A stretch of DNA of 13,006 nucleotides from Myxococcales bacterium (lineage in GTDB: Bacteria; Myxococcota; Polyangia; Fen-1088), in contig PMCR01000275.1 of assembly GCA_003155465.1 (NCBI GenBank), positions 1 through 13,006 of the forward strand, in the 5' to 3' direction. Made by a program: the position numbers and the translations under genes. Position 1 is the first letter of the stretch; the number at the start of each line of letters is the position of its first letter. Positions 1-6,705 of the stretch are shown piece after piece. The notes under the pieces are model-generated. The model saw only the letters and a program-made list of their open reading frames with translations, had not been told where the DNA came from and searched no databases.

Positions 1-366
1 ATCTCCCAAATCGCCAAGGCCCAGGCTATCCCAGCGCGTTTCCTCGAGGCCATCCTGGCCCAGCTCAAACGCGGCGGCTTTGTGGTCTCACGCCGCGGGA
101 ATGAGGGCGGGTACATCTTGGCGCGTCCCCCGGCCGAGGTTTCGGTGGGCGATGTTCTGCGCGTCTTGCAGGGCCCGCCGCTTTCCACGTTGTGCGCAAA
201 TCACCCGCAGGCCGAGTGCCCGCATGGCGCGGACTGCGTCTTCGTCAAGCTGTGGGAGCGCGCTTGTGCGGCGGTGGAGACGGTATACGACTCGACGAAT
301 TTTCAGGACATGACTGACCGCTATCGGGCCATGTTGCGCGCCAAGGCTCCCACGTATTCGATCTAG
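1..366 (+). CDS. Rrf2-family transcriptional regulator, 5'-truncated by window edge
   Basis: The reading frame is open from base 1 to the TAG at 364-366, giving the last 121 residues; the N-terminus lies outside the window. The visible part holds the end of an Rrf2-type winged helix-turn-helix: a recognition-helix region (IPARFLEAILAQLKRGGFV), then the wing signature SRRGNEGGYILARPP and the family motif EVSVGDVLRVLQGP. After it come three cysteines spaced C-x7-C-x5-C (LCANHPQAECPHGADC), in the place where IscR-type members bind an Fe-S cluster with C-x5-C-x5-C. Family knowledge: Rrf2 proteins are dimeric repressors or activators sensing Fe-S status, nitric oxide or cysteine supply (IscR, NsrR, CymR). 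Its neighbour metX starts about 47 bp downstream on the same strand, so a role in sulfur amino acid control is a reasonable inference. The ligand and the use of the cysteines are not shown. Confidence 0.9.
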   Translation: MSQIAKAQAIPARFLEAILAQLKRGGFVVSRRGNEGGYILARPPAEVSVGDVLRVLQGPPLSTLCANHPQAECPHGADCVFVKLWERACAAVETVYDSTNFQDMTDRYRAMLRAKAPTYSI

Positions 367-413
367 ACCTCGATGGCTTGCCGGAAGGCCGCTCGGACCT
401 GATACCCACTCTC

Positions 414-1610
414 ATGGCTCCTGCAAGAAGGGATGAACCGCGCGCGACCCCGCCCGACGCTCCGGGCTCGGTCGGGTGGACAGAGGCGCAGACGACGTGT
501 CTGGTGCCTGCGAACGCACCGCTGGCTCTTGAGCTAGGGGGCAGCATCGGCCCGATCAACGTCGAGTACGAGACCTACGGCTCGCTCTCACCCGACAAGG
601 ACAATGTCGTCTTCATCGCGCACGCGTTGTCTGGGGATGCGCATGTCGCGGGCTGGGATCGCCGTGCGGCAGAGACCGGCCGCACCTGGCGACAAAAAAA
701 GCCGGGCTGGTGGGACGCCATCGTGGGGCCGGGCAAAGCCATCGACACCGACCGGCTGTTCGTCATCTGCCCGAATGTGCTGGGCGGGTGCTACGGTACA
801 ACCGGACCGTCATCCGTGGATCTCTCGACGGGAAAGCCCTACGGCCTGCGCTTCCCCATGGTCACGGTGGGCGACTGGGTGAACCTGCACATGCGCCTTC
901 TGGATGCGCTCGGGATCGCGCGCGTGAAAGCGGTGGTGGGCGGATCGCTGGGCGGTCAGCAGGCGCTGGAGATGGCTCTCGCCCATCCCCACCGGGTCGA
1001 ACGCTCGGTGGTCCTGGCGGCCAGCGCGCGTCTGTCGGTGCAGGGCCTGGCCTTCAACGCCGTAGGCCGCTACTGCATCCTGCACGATCCCAATTTCGCC
1101 GGAGGTGACTACTACGATAGCGAGGGGCCCAGCGCCGGTCTGGCAGCAGCACGCATGCTGGCCCACATCACCTATCTTTCCGACGAGGGCATGCACGAGA
1201 AGTTCGGCCGACGCTTGCAGGACGGTGGCAACGGCCGTCAAGGCGGCTTCGGCATCGAGTTCGCGGTGGAGAGCTACCTTGACCACCAGGGCCGCGCCTT
1301 TGTCGAACGATTCGACGCCAACAGCTACCTCTACGTCACGCGCGCCATGGACTACTACGACGCAGCGGCGGCATGGGGCGGGGGCAGCCTGAGCGAGGCC
1401 TGCCGCCGCATCCGCGCCAAGATGCTGATCGTCTCGTTCGACTCGGACTGGCTCTATCCCCCCGAGGTCTGCAAGGAACTGGCCCTGGCCCTCACCCAGG
1501 CCAACCGGCCCGTCACCTACGCCAACGTGCCGTCGCACTACGGCCACGATTCGTTCCTGGTGGAGACCGAGAAGGTCGGACGCCTCCTGCGTGGCTTTCT
1601 CGCTCATTGA
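414..1610 (+). CDS. metX: Homoserine O-acetyltransferase (MetX), alpha/beta hydrolase fold
   Basis: Transfers an acyl group, usually acetyl from acetyl-CoA, to the hydroxyl of L-homoserine. This is the first committed step of methionine synthesis, in the cytoplasm. From the ATG at 414 the protein has 398 residues, close to the family norm. Visible family blocks are YETYGSL, AHALSGDAH, CPNVLGGCYGTTGPSS and the nucleophile elbow GGSLGG with Ser178. The rest of the triad is Asp345 in DSDWLYPP and His378 in SHYGHDSFL. There is no C-terminal CBS extension. Neither ATG 414 nor an in-frame TTG at 378 has a good Shine-Dalgarno sequence; I prefer ATG because homology to MetX begins only about 20 residues after it. 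The gene lies 12 bp before metW and follows the Rrf2 gene, so the three probably share a transcript. Succinyl specificity, known for some MetX proteins, cannot be excluded by eye. Confidence 0.93.
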   Translation: MAPARRDEPRATPPDAPGSVGWTEAQTTCLVPANAPLALELGGSIGPINVEYETYGSLSPDKDNVVFIAHALSGDAHVAGWDRRAAETGRTWRQKKPGWWDAIVGPGKAIDTDRLFVICPNVLGGCYGTTGPSSVDLSTGKPYGLRFPMVTVGDWVNLHMRLLDALGIARVKAVVGGSLGGQQALEMALAHPHRVERSVVLAASARLSVQGLAFNAVGRYCILHDPNFAGGDYYDSEGPSAGLAAARMLAHITYLSDEGMHEKFGRRLQDGGNGRQGGFGIEFAVESYLDHQGRAFVERFDANSYLYVTRAMDYYDAAAAWGGGSLSEACRRIRAKMLIVSFDSDWLYPPEVCKELALALTQANRPVTYANVPSHYGHDSFLVETEKVGRLLRGFLAH

Positions 1611-1622
1611 TTCGAGGGTCAC

Positions 1623-2360
1623 ATGACGCAACGGCCACCACCCCACATCGACCCCGACCTGGTCACCGACCGCAGCGTGGATCGTCTGCCGCAGGGTCTT
1701 TTTGACCAGCGGGCGGCCGAGCTGTCCAAGCTTCTGGCCACCCGCCCGTCCGCGCCCGATCGGCCGCCGGCCGCGACCCGCTGGCAGGACGAGATCATTT
1801 CGCGCGAGATCCCGAAGGGCGCACGGGTGCTGGACCTAGGCTGCGGCGACGGGGCTCTGCTCGAACGGCTGATGCGCGATCTCGGCGTCTGCGGCCAAGG
1901 GCTGGAGATCGATCCCGAGGCCGTGTTCTCCTGCGTGGAGCGCGGTGTGCCTGTCATGCAAGCCGATCTCGACGAGGGACTGCGCCGCTTTCCTGATCAG
2001 GCCTTCGATGTGGTGGTGCTGGAAGAGACGCTGCAGACCCTCGCCAACCCGCGCGAGATGCTGGCTGAAATGTTGCGTGTGGGCCGGCGGGGCGTGGTTT
2101 CGTTCCCCAACTTTGCCCACTGGCGTGTGCTGGTCGACCTGGTGGCGAGCGGACGCATGCCCGTCACCGAATGGTTGCCCTACCAATGGTACGAGACAGC
2201 CAACATCCACCCCTTCACCTTGCAGGACTTGCTCGACTGGTCCCGCGAATCCGGCGTGCGGGTGGTTTCGGGCTACGCCTACGAAAACGGGGCGATCCGC
2301 ACTCTTGCCGCGGACGACAACCTGCATGCGGAAGAAGTGTTGATCGTCGTGGAGAAGTAG
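1623..2360 (+). CDS. metW: MetW, methionine biosynthesis methyltransferase-fold partner of MetX
   Basis: A 245-residue protein with a class I SAM-binding core. Motif I is VLDLGCGDG at about residues 70-78, followed by the acidic GLEID loop and the MetW-type blocks DVVVLEETLQTLANP, SFPNFAHW and PYQWYETANIHPFT. MetW is commonly encoded directly after metX and has been linked to full homoserine acyltransferase activity; its own chemistry is uncertain. The start ATG at 1623 has GAGGG about 6 bases upstream and lies 12 bp after the metX stop. The N-terminus carries about 50 residues before the usual MetW beginning, since most MetW proteins are near 200 residues. The extension is rich in Pro, Arg and Asp and shows no signal peptide. 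The TAG at 2358-2360 is followed at once by a palindromic repeat. Confidence 0.92.
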   Translation: MTQRPPPHIDPDLVTDRSVDRLPQGLFDQRAAELSKLLATRPSAPDRPPAATRWQDEIISREIPKGARVLDLGCGDGALLERLMRDLGVCGQGLEIDPEAVFSCVERGVPVMQADLDEGLRRFPDQAFDVVVLEETLQTLANPREMLAEMLRVGRRGVVSFPNFAHWRVLVDLVASGRMPVTEWLPYQWYETANIHPFTLQDLLDWSRESGVRVVSGYAYENGAIRTLAADDNLHAEEVLIVVEK

Positions 2361-2490
2361 TCGCGTGGGGAGCCCGCTGGCCCTTCGGGACGGATAACCC
2401 ACCCTGCCCGCCCCGCGCTTCGCGCGCCCTCGCCAGCGCTGCGCGTGGCGCACCATCGCAAGGGGTTGGAAACCCTCTCATGGTTCCCAT
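2361..2490 (+). repeat. Structured palindromic repeat, copy R1 (130 bp), possible bidirectional terminator
   Basis: This stretch is homologous to 3539-3614 in the same orientation. Both begin TCGCGTGGGGAGCC and end GGTTCCCAT, and both share GCGC(A)CCATCGC and a terminal hairpin. In R1 that hairpin has arms GGAAACC and GGTTCCC with one G-T wobble. R1 carries about 54 bp more in its middle, including small hairpins CGCGC-TTC/GCGCG and CCC-TTC-GGG (read on + strand, GAA loops on -). It starts on the base after the metW stop and ends two bases before the stop codon of the convergent cytochrome gene, so it is essentially the whole intergenic space. It could serve as a terminator for both genes; no T-tract follows the stems, so this is inference. 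Confidence 0.75.
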
Positions 2491-2492
2491 GA

Positions 2493-3632
2493 CTATTGGT
2501 GGCAGTACCTGCACATCGCCGTGCCGTAGGCCTCGGCCGGGCTATGCTTCTGCCGCCAATTTGCCGGGTGGGGATTGCCGCCCATGCCACCCACGCGGTG
2601 ACACCCGATGCAGTTCGAGTTCGGCCCCTGATCGTGGCACGAGGCACAGCTGACGATGTCGCGCCGGGCGGAGGTCGCGTGTGACGTAGCCCAGCCAGCG
2701 GGGTGCGGGCTGCGCGGATTGCTGCCGCCCGGTCCGACGTTCTCCTGATTGTGGCAAGCCGTGCAGAAGCTCGTGCCGTGGCAGCGCTGGCACAGCACCG
2801 GGTCGGAGCGCGCTTCGATGCCGTGGCGGGTCAGGTAGTCGCCGCGGTGGATGAAGTCGCTGGTCACGTTTTCGCTGAACTTTAGTTCCACGCGCATGGG
2901 CGCGGTCCGGGCGTGGCAGTCGGCACAGAAGGTCTGGTCGTGGCACTGCACACACGCGTCGGTGGTCGAGCGCGCGATGCTGCCGTGCTGCCGGACGAAG
3001 TCGCCGGCGTGTGAGAACTCGGCCACCGGCCTGAGGGGAAACCGTTTGAGATCGGTGTGGCACCTTCCGCAGCGGCCCTCGTCGAAGTCGACCCTGTGCT
3101 CATGGCACTTGGTGCAAGACTTCATGGTCGGCGGCCTCGGCCTGACCCGCGCGTACTCCGACAACTTCACGTGGCAGGCCGTGCAATCGTCGCTGACCAA
3201 CTTCAGGTGAAGTTTGTGCGAGATGATGATGGCGTGGGACTCGGGCGGGTAGGTTCCGGGATGAGCCGGATCGGCGTGGCAGAAGCCACACTCTTTCTGC
3301 TCTTTCTTGTCGCTGTGACACTCCAGGCACTTGGCCTCCGGCGGCCGCAAACGGTCCGTAACGGTCACCGCCTCGGGCACGTCCTCGTGGCACATCACAC
3401 ACGGCAGGTCCTTGGCGTGAACCGCGTGCGACTGCCGGATCTCCTCGCCCGGCTGCTTGGCCCTTCTCGTCCCCAGCATGGTCGCGCAGGCCGCGATGCC
3501 CAGTGCCGCAACCGCAATCCATGCCCCGCGATGGGTCCTCGCGTGGGGAGCCTGCCGGCTTCGCCGGCGGCGCGCCATCGCGGGAGGGTTTGGGAACCCT
3601 TTCAGGGTTCCCATGTCAAATAGACCACTCAC
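2493..3632 (-). CDS. Periplasmic 13-haem c-type cytochrome (conduit component)
   Basis: A 379-residue protein with 13 CxxCH haem-attachment motifs, from CVMCH at residue 78 to CRYCH at 374-378. It would pass electrons through the periplasm to the outer-membrane partners encoded upstream. The start is GTG at 3632: it overlaps the TGA of the preceding gene (GTGA) and has AAGGAGG seven bases upstream. Residues 7-32 are encoded by a genomic repeat and are very Arg-rich (MARRRRSRQAPHAR). They form the n-region of an export signal or anchor, with hydrophobic part WIAVAALGIAACATML at 38-52; IAAC with Cys49 could even be a lipobox. Haems 7-12 fall into three modules of paired motifs preceded by H-x2-GDY/F-x3-HG-like segments. 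Haem 13 starts a fourth module, but the protein ends at once (CHQ-stop). Organisation resembles the periplasmic cytochromes of Geobacter conduits (OmaB/ExtA type); orthology is not proven. Confidence 0.9.
   Translation of the reverse strand: MSGLFDMGTLKGFPNPPAMARRRRSRQAPHARTHRGAWIAVAALGIAACATMLGTRRAKQPGEEIRQSHAVHAKDLPCVMCHEDVPEAVTVTDRLRPPEAKCLECHSDKKEQKECGFCHADPAHPGTYPPESHAIIISHKLHLKLVSDDCTACHVKLSEYARVRPRPPTMKSCTKCHEHRVDFDEGRCGRCHTDLKRFPLRPVAEFSHAGDFVRQHGSIARSTTDACVQCHDQTFCADCHARTAPMRVELKFSENVTSDFIHRGDYLTRHGIEARSDPVLCQRCHGTSFCTACHNQENVGPGGSNPRSPHPAGWATSHATSARRDIVSCASCHDQGPNSNCIGCHRVGGMGGNPHPANWRQKHSPAEAYGTAMCRYCHQ
3539..3614 (+). repeat. Structured palindromic repeat, copy R2 (76 bp), inside cytochrome N-terminal coding region
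   Basis: The second copy of the repeat at 2361-2490, same orientation. It has a perfect 8-bp terminal hairpin (arms GGGAACCC and GGGTTCCC, 5-base loop, at about 3592-3612). A second hairpin has 6-bp arms GCCGGC around a TTC loop (about 3553-3567). The outer ends GTGGGGAGCC and, on the other strand, ATGGGAACC look like imperfect terminal inverted repeats. On the - strand it is read in frame as residues 7-32 of the cytochrome, beginning MGTLKGFPNPP. R1 in the matching frame would read MGTMRGFPTP, which confirms the relationship at protein level too. Confidence 0.8.
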
Positions 3633-4906
3633 GGCCTGACCTCCTTCACCGCACGGCGTCCGTCATAGATGACCTTGAGTAGGCCTTCCATCTGGTGTGT
3701 GGCATAGGGGGTCACGTTTTCCATTCCGGTGAGCACCGCGCGCCAAGCCGGCGCCACGTCATACACCAAACTGCCCGATCCGAAAAACGAACGATTCTGC
3801 CCGTTGAGCGGCTGGTCCAGGTCGTAGGCATCGAAATCGGCAACCAGCCGAATCTTCGTGTTGATGGTTTGCCAGGCAAAGACGCGACCCATGAGATAGC
3901 CGCCTCCCGGAATCCTGAGCCGTCGGCTCTCGACACCGACGCGGGTTCCACCGTTGCTGCCAAAACGCAGACTGGCTTTCCCGCCCGTGTTCCAGCCCCA
4001 GCCACTGGCGTCGTGGACTTCGTGAAAATCGCCTTGTACGTCCAGGCGCCGCGGCCACGGCCGCAAAGCAACGAAGCCGCCAAACTCGTCGCGGGTCTCC
4101 TGGGCGAAGACCGCGAAGATCGAATAGCGCGGCAAGAAAAGGTCAGGGGCGGTACGCCGGTAGTCCGTGGTGACATCCAGGTAGCGACAAGGTCGCCAGT
4201 TGGCAGCCACATCGGCCTCAGCCATCCGGGACTCGGGAAGGCTCCACCTTGCCAGCCCGCTCAACGCTAGCGAATCGGTAAGCCGATAGCGGGCGTCGAC
4301 CCCCGCATCCCGGCGGAACACATGCCGGCCCGCCCCCAGGATTTCCAGGATCGACACGCCCACCTCCGATTCATAGGAACGACTCCAGAAAGCTCTTGCC
4401 CCGGTCGCGAACTCGCCCCGGCTGTAGCCGAAGCGCGGGGTGACTGGAACACCGACGAATCCTGACAAGCCGAAGCCCGCTCCCACGCGCAACGTGGGGG
4501 CAAGGCCGTCAAGCTGCAGGTTGGCCGCGCTCCCCGGAACCACGAGCTGTCGACCCAGCCGCAAGGTCACGCGCCGGTGCCAGGTCGAGCCCTGCAGGTA
4601 GGCCACGTCCACGTCGCCGAGAGCGCTCTTTCCATCGCGCGGATCGCCCGCCACAACCTCACCCCAGCCCGAAACCACGATCTGCGTGTCGTCGAGCAGC
4701 GGGTTATTGATCTCCGAGGCCCGCAGAGAAACCAGTTCGAGAAAAGGCACCACGGTACGGACCGTGCCGTCGCGTGGATCGCGCTGGCCCGAGACGATCG
4801 TGGTCGCACTGGCCGAGACGGACTCGGCCCGCGCCAATCCGGTCCCCCCCGCGAGCGCGGCCAGACCAGCGAGAATGGCCCGGAGTTTCATATGGCTAGT
4901 TGCCAT
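3629..4906 (-). CDS. Outer-membrane beta-barrel (porin-like) protein of a porin-cytochrome conduit
   Basis: A 425-residue exported protein with alternating polar and hydrophobic segments rich in aromatic residues and Gly, as in a beta-barrel: for example GFGLSGFVGVPVTPRFGYSR, EFGGFVALRPWPRRLDVQGD and NRSFFGSGSLVYDVAPAWR. The signal peptide is KLRAILAGLAALAGGTGLARA, cleaved before ES. The start at 4906 has GGAG six bases upstream and overlaps the previous gene by 11 bp. An ATG at 4891 (MKLR...) also gives a normal signal peptide but lacks a Shine-Dalgarno at proper distance. There are no haem motifs. Lying between a lipoprotein cytochrome and a periplasmic cytochrome, it is best explained as the barrel that holds them together, like OmbB/ExtB or MtrB. 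Sequence-level family membership could not be checked, and the last residue is not the aromatic usual for barrels. Confidence 0.75.
   Translation of the reverse strand: MATSHMKLRAILAGLAALAGGTGLARAESVSASATTIVSGQRDPRDGTVRTVVPFLELVSLRASEINNPLLDDTQIVVSGWGEVVAGDPRDGKSALGDVDVAYLQGSTWHRRVTLRLGRQLVVPGSAANLQLDGLAPTLRVGAGFGLSGFVGVPVTPRFGYSRGEFATGARAFWSRSYESEVGVSILEILGAGRHVFRRDAGVDARYRLTDSLALSGLARWSLPESRMAEADVAANWRPCRYLDVTTDYRRTAPDLFLPRYSIFAVFAQETRDEFGGFVALRPWPRRLDVQGDFHEVHDASGWGWNTGGKASLRFGSNGGTRVGVESRRLRIPGGGYLMGRVFAWQTINTKIRLVADFDAYDLDQPLNGQNRSFFGSGSLVYDVAPAWRAVLTGMENVTPYATHQMEGLLKVIYDGRRAVKEVRP
3640..3646 (-). promoter_or_regulatory. Strong Shine-Dalgarno for the cytochrome GTG start
   Basis: On the - strand the sequence is AAGGAGG, seven bases before GTG at 3630-3632. 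The GTG shares four bases (GTGA) with the stop of the barrel gene. This decides the start at 3632 over the ATG at 3614 inside the repeat, which has no such site, and implies translational coupling. Confidence 0.8.
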
Positions 4907-6557
4907 CGAAGACTCCGTTCATGTGGGTCGTGCCTGGGACCCCGGAGACCGTCGAAAACACGATGTTCCCGTCGGAATTGATGGTCTTCGCGTGGCACGC
5001 GACGCACCCGGTTCGCGCAATCCCGGTCGGGTGTCCCGAGAACTGTGGTGGAAGGCCATGGCAGGTGGCGCCGCACGCGCCAGTGTCGGGCGAAACCCAA
5101 CTGGGCGTCTGCAGGACGCCAGGGGTCCTGTCTGTGTTGAGCGGCTCGCCGCCGCCGTGGCAGTACGCACCCGAGCAAGTCATCAGAGTGGGGTTCCAGG
5201 TCGGCGAAGCGCTCTGTGCCCGCGCCAGAGTCCCCGATCCGGCCACATTGGGGAAGACTGCCGCCCGCACGACTGCGCCGGGCGCATGACCGGGGCCGAG
5301 GTGGCCGGGGCTGGAGACGTCCGCAGGAACCTGGTGGCACTCCGAGCACTGAATCGGGCCGCGAATGCCAACGGTCAGATGCCGCTGGTGCTGCCCCACT
5401 CCCACGGACGAGGGAAGGGAGCCTCCCTGCAAATCGGGTGGCGGCGCCGGTGAGCTGGCCGAACCATGGCAGGTATTGCAGGGCGTGTCCGCGTCTGCAA
5501 AGTCGACCGCGCCGTTGAGGTGCAAGGTCGTGTTGACGAGTTTGGTTTGCGCATCGACGACGCTGCGATGGCAGATCGAGCATTGAGTTCCGCCCGCGCC
5601 GTTGGGCGGAAGCCCGTGGCAGAAGGTACAGGTCTGGGCCGCGGGTCGAGGCGCGGCATCCCAACTCGGGCTGTTGGTCACCGCCGCCGAGTCAACCGTG
5701 GTGGCACCATGGCAGTAGACGTTGCTACAGGTTCGATTGCTCGGATCCCAGGCCGGCGACCCCACACGGGTTCCGCTGGCAGGCGTCAGCGCAGCCAGGC
5801 CAGTCAGCGCGACCTGCGCAGGACCGGCGCGCAGTGAGCCGTCGGGCGCAAAGGCGTGATCCTGAGCGCTCTGGTGGTCGGGATGGCAGGTCGAACAGGC
5901 AAACTGCTTGCCCAACACGCCACCAGCATTGTGGATCTTGTGGTTGCCCGTGCGCACAGGGGAGCCGTGACAGGCTGCGCAGGCAGGGGTGTGGTCGGAA
6001 CTCATCACATCGCCTTGGTGGCAAGATGAACAGGACACCCCGGCCGCCCCACCCTTGAGATCTTGGCCGTGGCATTTCTGGCAGCGCGCGAAATCGAAGT
6101 TGGACTTGAGCAACACCGTGCCGTGAAAGTCAGGTTGCGCCGGATCCAGAACTCCGGCCGTGTGCACCGAAGTCGCCTCCTCCAGATAGGTGGCCCGGCA
6201 GTCGACGACCCATGTCCTGGCCTGGGCGTACACATCAGACGTGCCCACATGGTCGACCGTCGCAGTCGCCGGATTGAGCACAGACAGGAGCTTGGAGTTT
6301 GCATCGCCCGCGATCACATCGGGCGGCGTGCCTGTCCCAAGCGCGAGGTTGTATGTCGTCGTGTCGTAGCCGGCCTGGGCCTGCCCCCCGTCGCTAGACG
6401 AGTGGCAATGGCTGCATCTGTTCTGGAAGAGTGGCCCGATGTCATTCTGCCAATCTGGACAGGTGCGAGGGTCATTGACGAGCGACCGCGCTTTCGCACA
6501 TCCAAGGATCGAAACGGCCGTGGCCACTGCTGCGGCAAGTCCGAGACTGTGTTTCAT
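4896..6557 (-). CDS. Outer-membrane multihaem c-type cytochrome lipoprotein, CxxxxCH/CxxCH type
   Basis: A 553-residue protein with lipoprotein signal peptide MKHSLGLAAAVATAVSILGC; acylation is predicted at Cys20. It has 13 potential haem motifs: ten CxxCH (residues 48, 159, 176, 193, 221, 310, 326, 360, 404 and 518), two CxxxxCH (CSNVYCH at 277, CSGAYCH at 461) and one CxxxCH (CGATCH at 495). The segments 277-366 and 461-550 are two copies of one domain, with CxxxxCH followed by CHGLPP, a CxxCH and H-x-NG. This matches the GSu C4xC/C2xCH domain known from Geobacter. The region around the first motif (PLFQNRCSHCHSS) resembles single-haem domains of planctomycete-type cytochromes. First gene of the three-gene operon. 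Inferred role: the extracellular-facing end of the electron conduit. ATG at 6557 is preceded by GAGG/CAGG. Confidence 0.9.
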   Translation of the reverse strand: MKHSLGLAAAVATAVSILGCAKARSLVNDPRTCPDWQNDIGPLFQNRCSHCHSSSDGGQAQAGYDTTTYNLALGTGTPPDVIAGDANSKLLSVLNPATATVDHVGTSDVYAQARTWVVDCRATYLEEATSVHTAGVLDPAQPDFHGTVLLKSNFDFARCQKCHGQDLKGGAAGVSCSSCHQGDVMSSDHTPACAACHGSPVRTGNHKIHNAGGVLGKQFACSTCHPDHQSAQDHAFAPDGSLRAGPAQVALTGLAALTPASGTRVGSPAWDPSNRTCSNVYCHGATTVDSAAVTNSPSWDAAPRPAAQTCTFCHGLPPNGAGGTQCSICHRSVVDAQTKLVNTTLHLNGAVDFADADTPCNTCHGSASSPAPPPDLQGGSLPSSVGVGQHQRHLTVGIRGPIQCSECHQVPADVSSPGHLGPGHAPGAVVRAAVFPNVAGSGTLARAQSASPTWNPTLMTCSGAYCHGGGEPLNTDRTPGVLQTPSWVSPDTGACGATCHGLPPQFSGHPTGIARTGCVACHAKTINSDGNIVFSTVSGVPGTTHMNGVFDGN

Positions 6558-6644
6558 TACCTGACCTCGCCCAGCGAGAAAGGCTGTTGCATCAGCGATG
6601 GAAAAAGTATCGCCGTCCTGACCTGGTGGCGCATCTTCATGCCT

Positions 6645-6672
6645 AGTATATCCAAGTTCTCCGATAGGCCAA
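6645..6672 (-). promoter_or_regulatory. Proximal sigma70-like promoter of the cytochrome operon
   Basis: Read on the - strand: TTGGCC, 16 bases, TATACT. The -10 box is at 6645-6650 and the -35 box at 6667-6672, leaving a leader of about 80 bases to the ATG at 6557. Prediction by eye only. Confidence 0.4.
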
Positions 6673-6676
6673 AACG

Positions 6677-6705
6677 ACTATATGCACTTCGCATGGCTGG
6701 GCCAA
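6677..6705 (-). promoter_or_regulatory. Distal sigma70-like promoter of the cytochrome operon
   Basis: Read on the - strand: TTGGCC, 17 bases, TATAGT. The -10 box is at 6677-6682 and the -35 box at 6700-6705. It has the same -35 hexamer as the proximal promoter 33 bases downstream. Prediction by eye only. Confidence 0.4.

Noticed and set aside
810..1646. 278-residue open frame on - strand opposite metX
   Set aside because: Antisense to a complete metX with intact catalytic residues; the translation has no recognisable motif.
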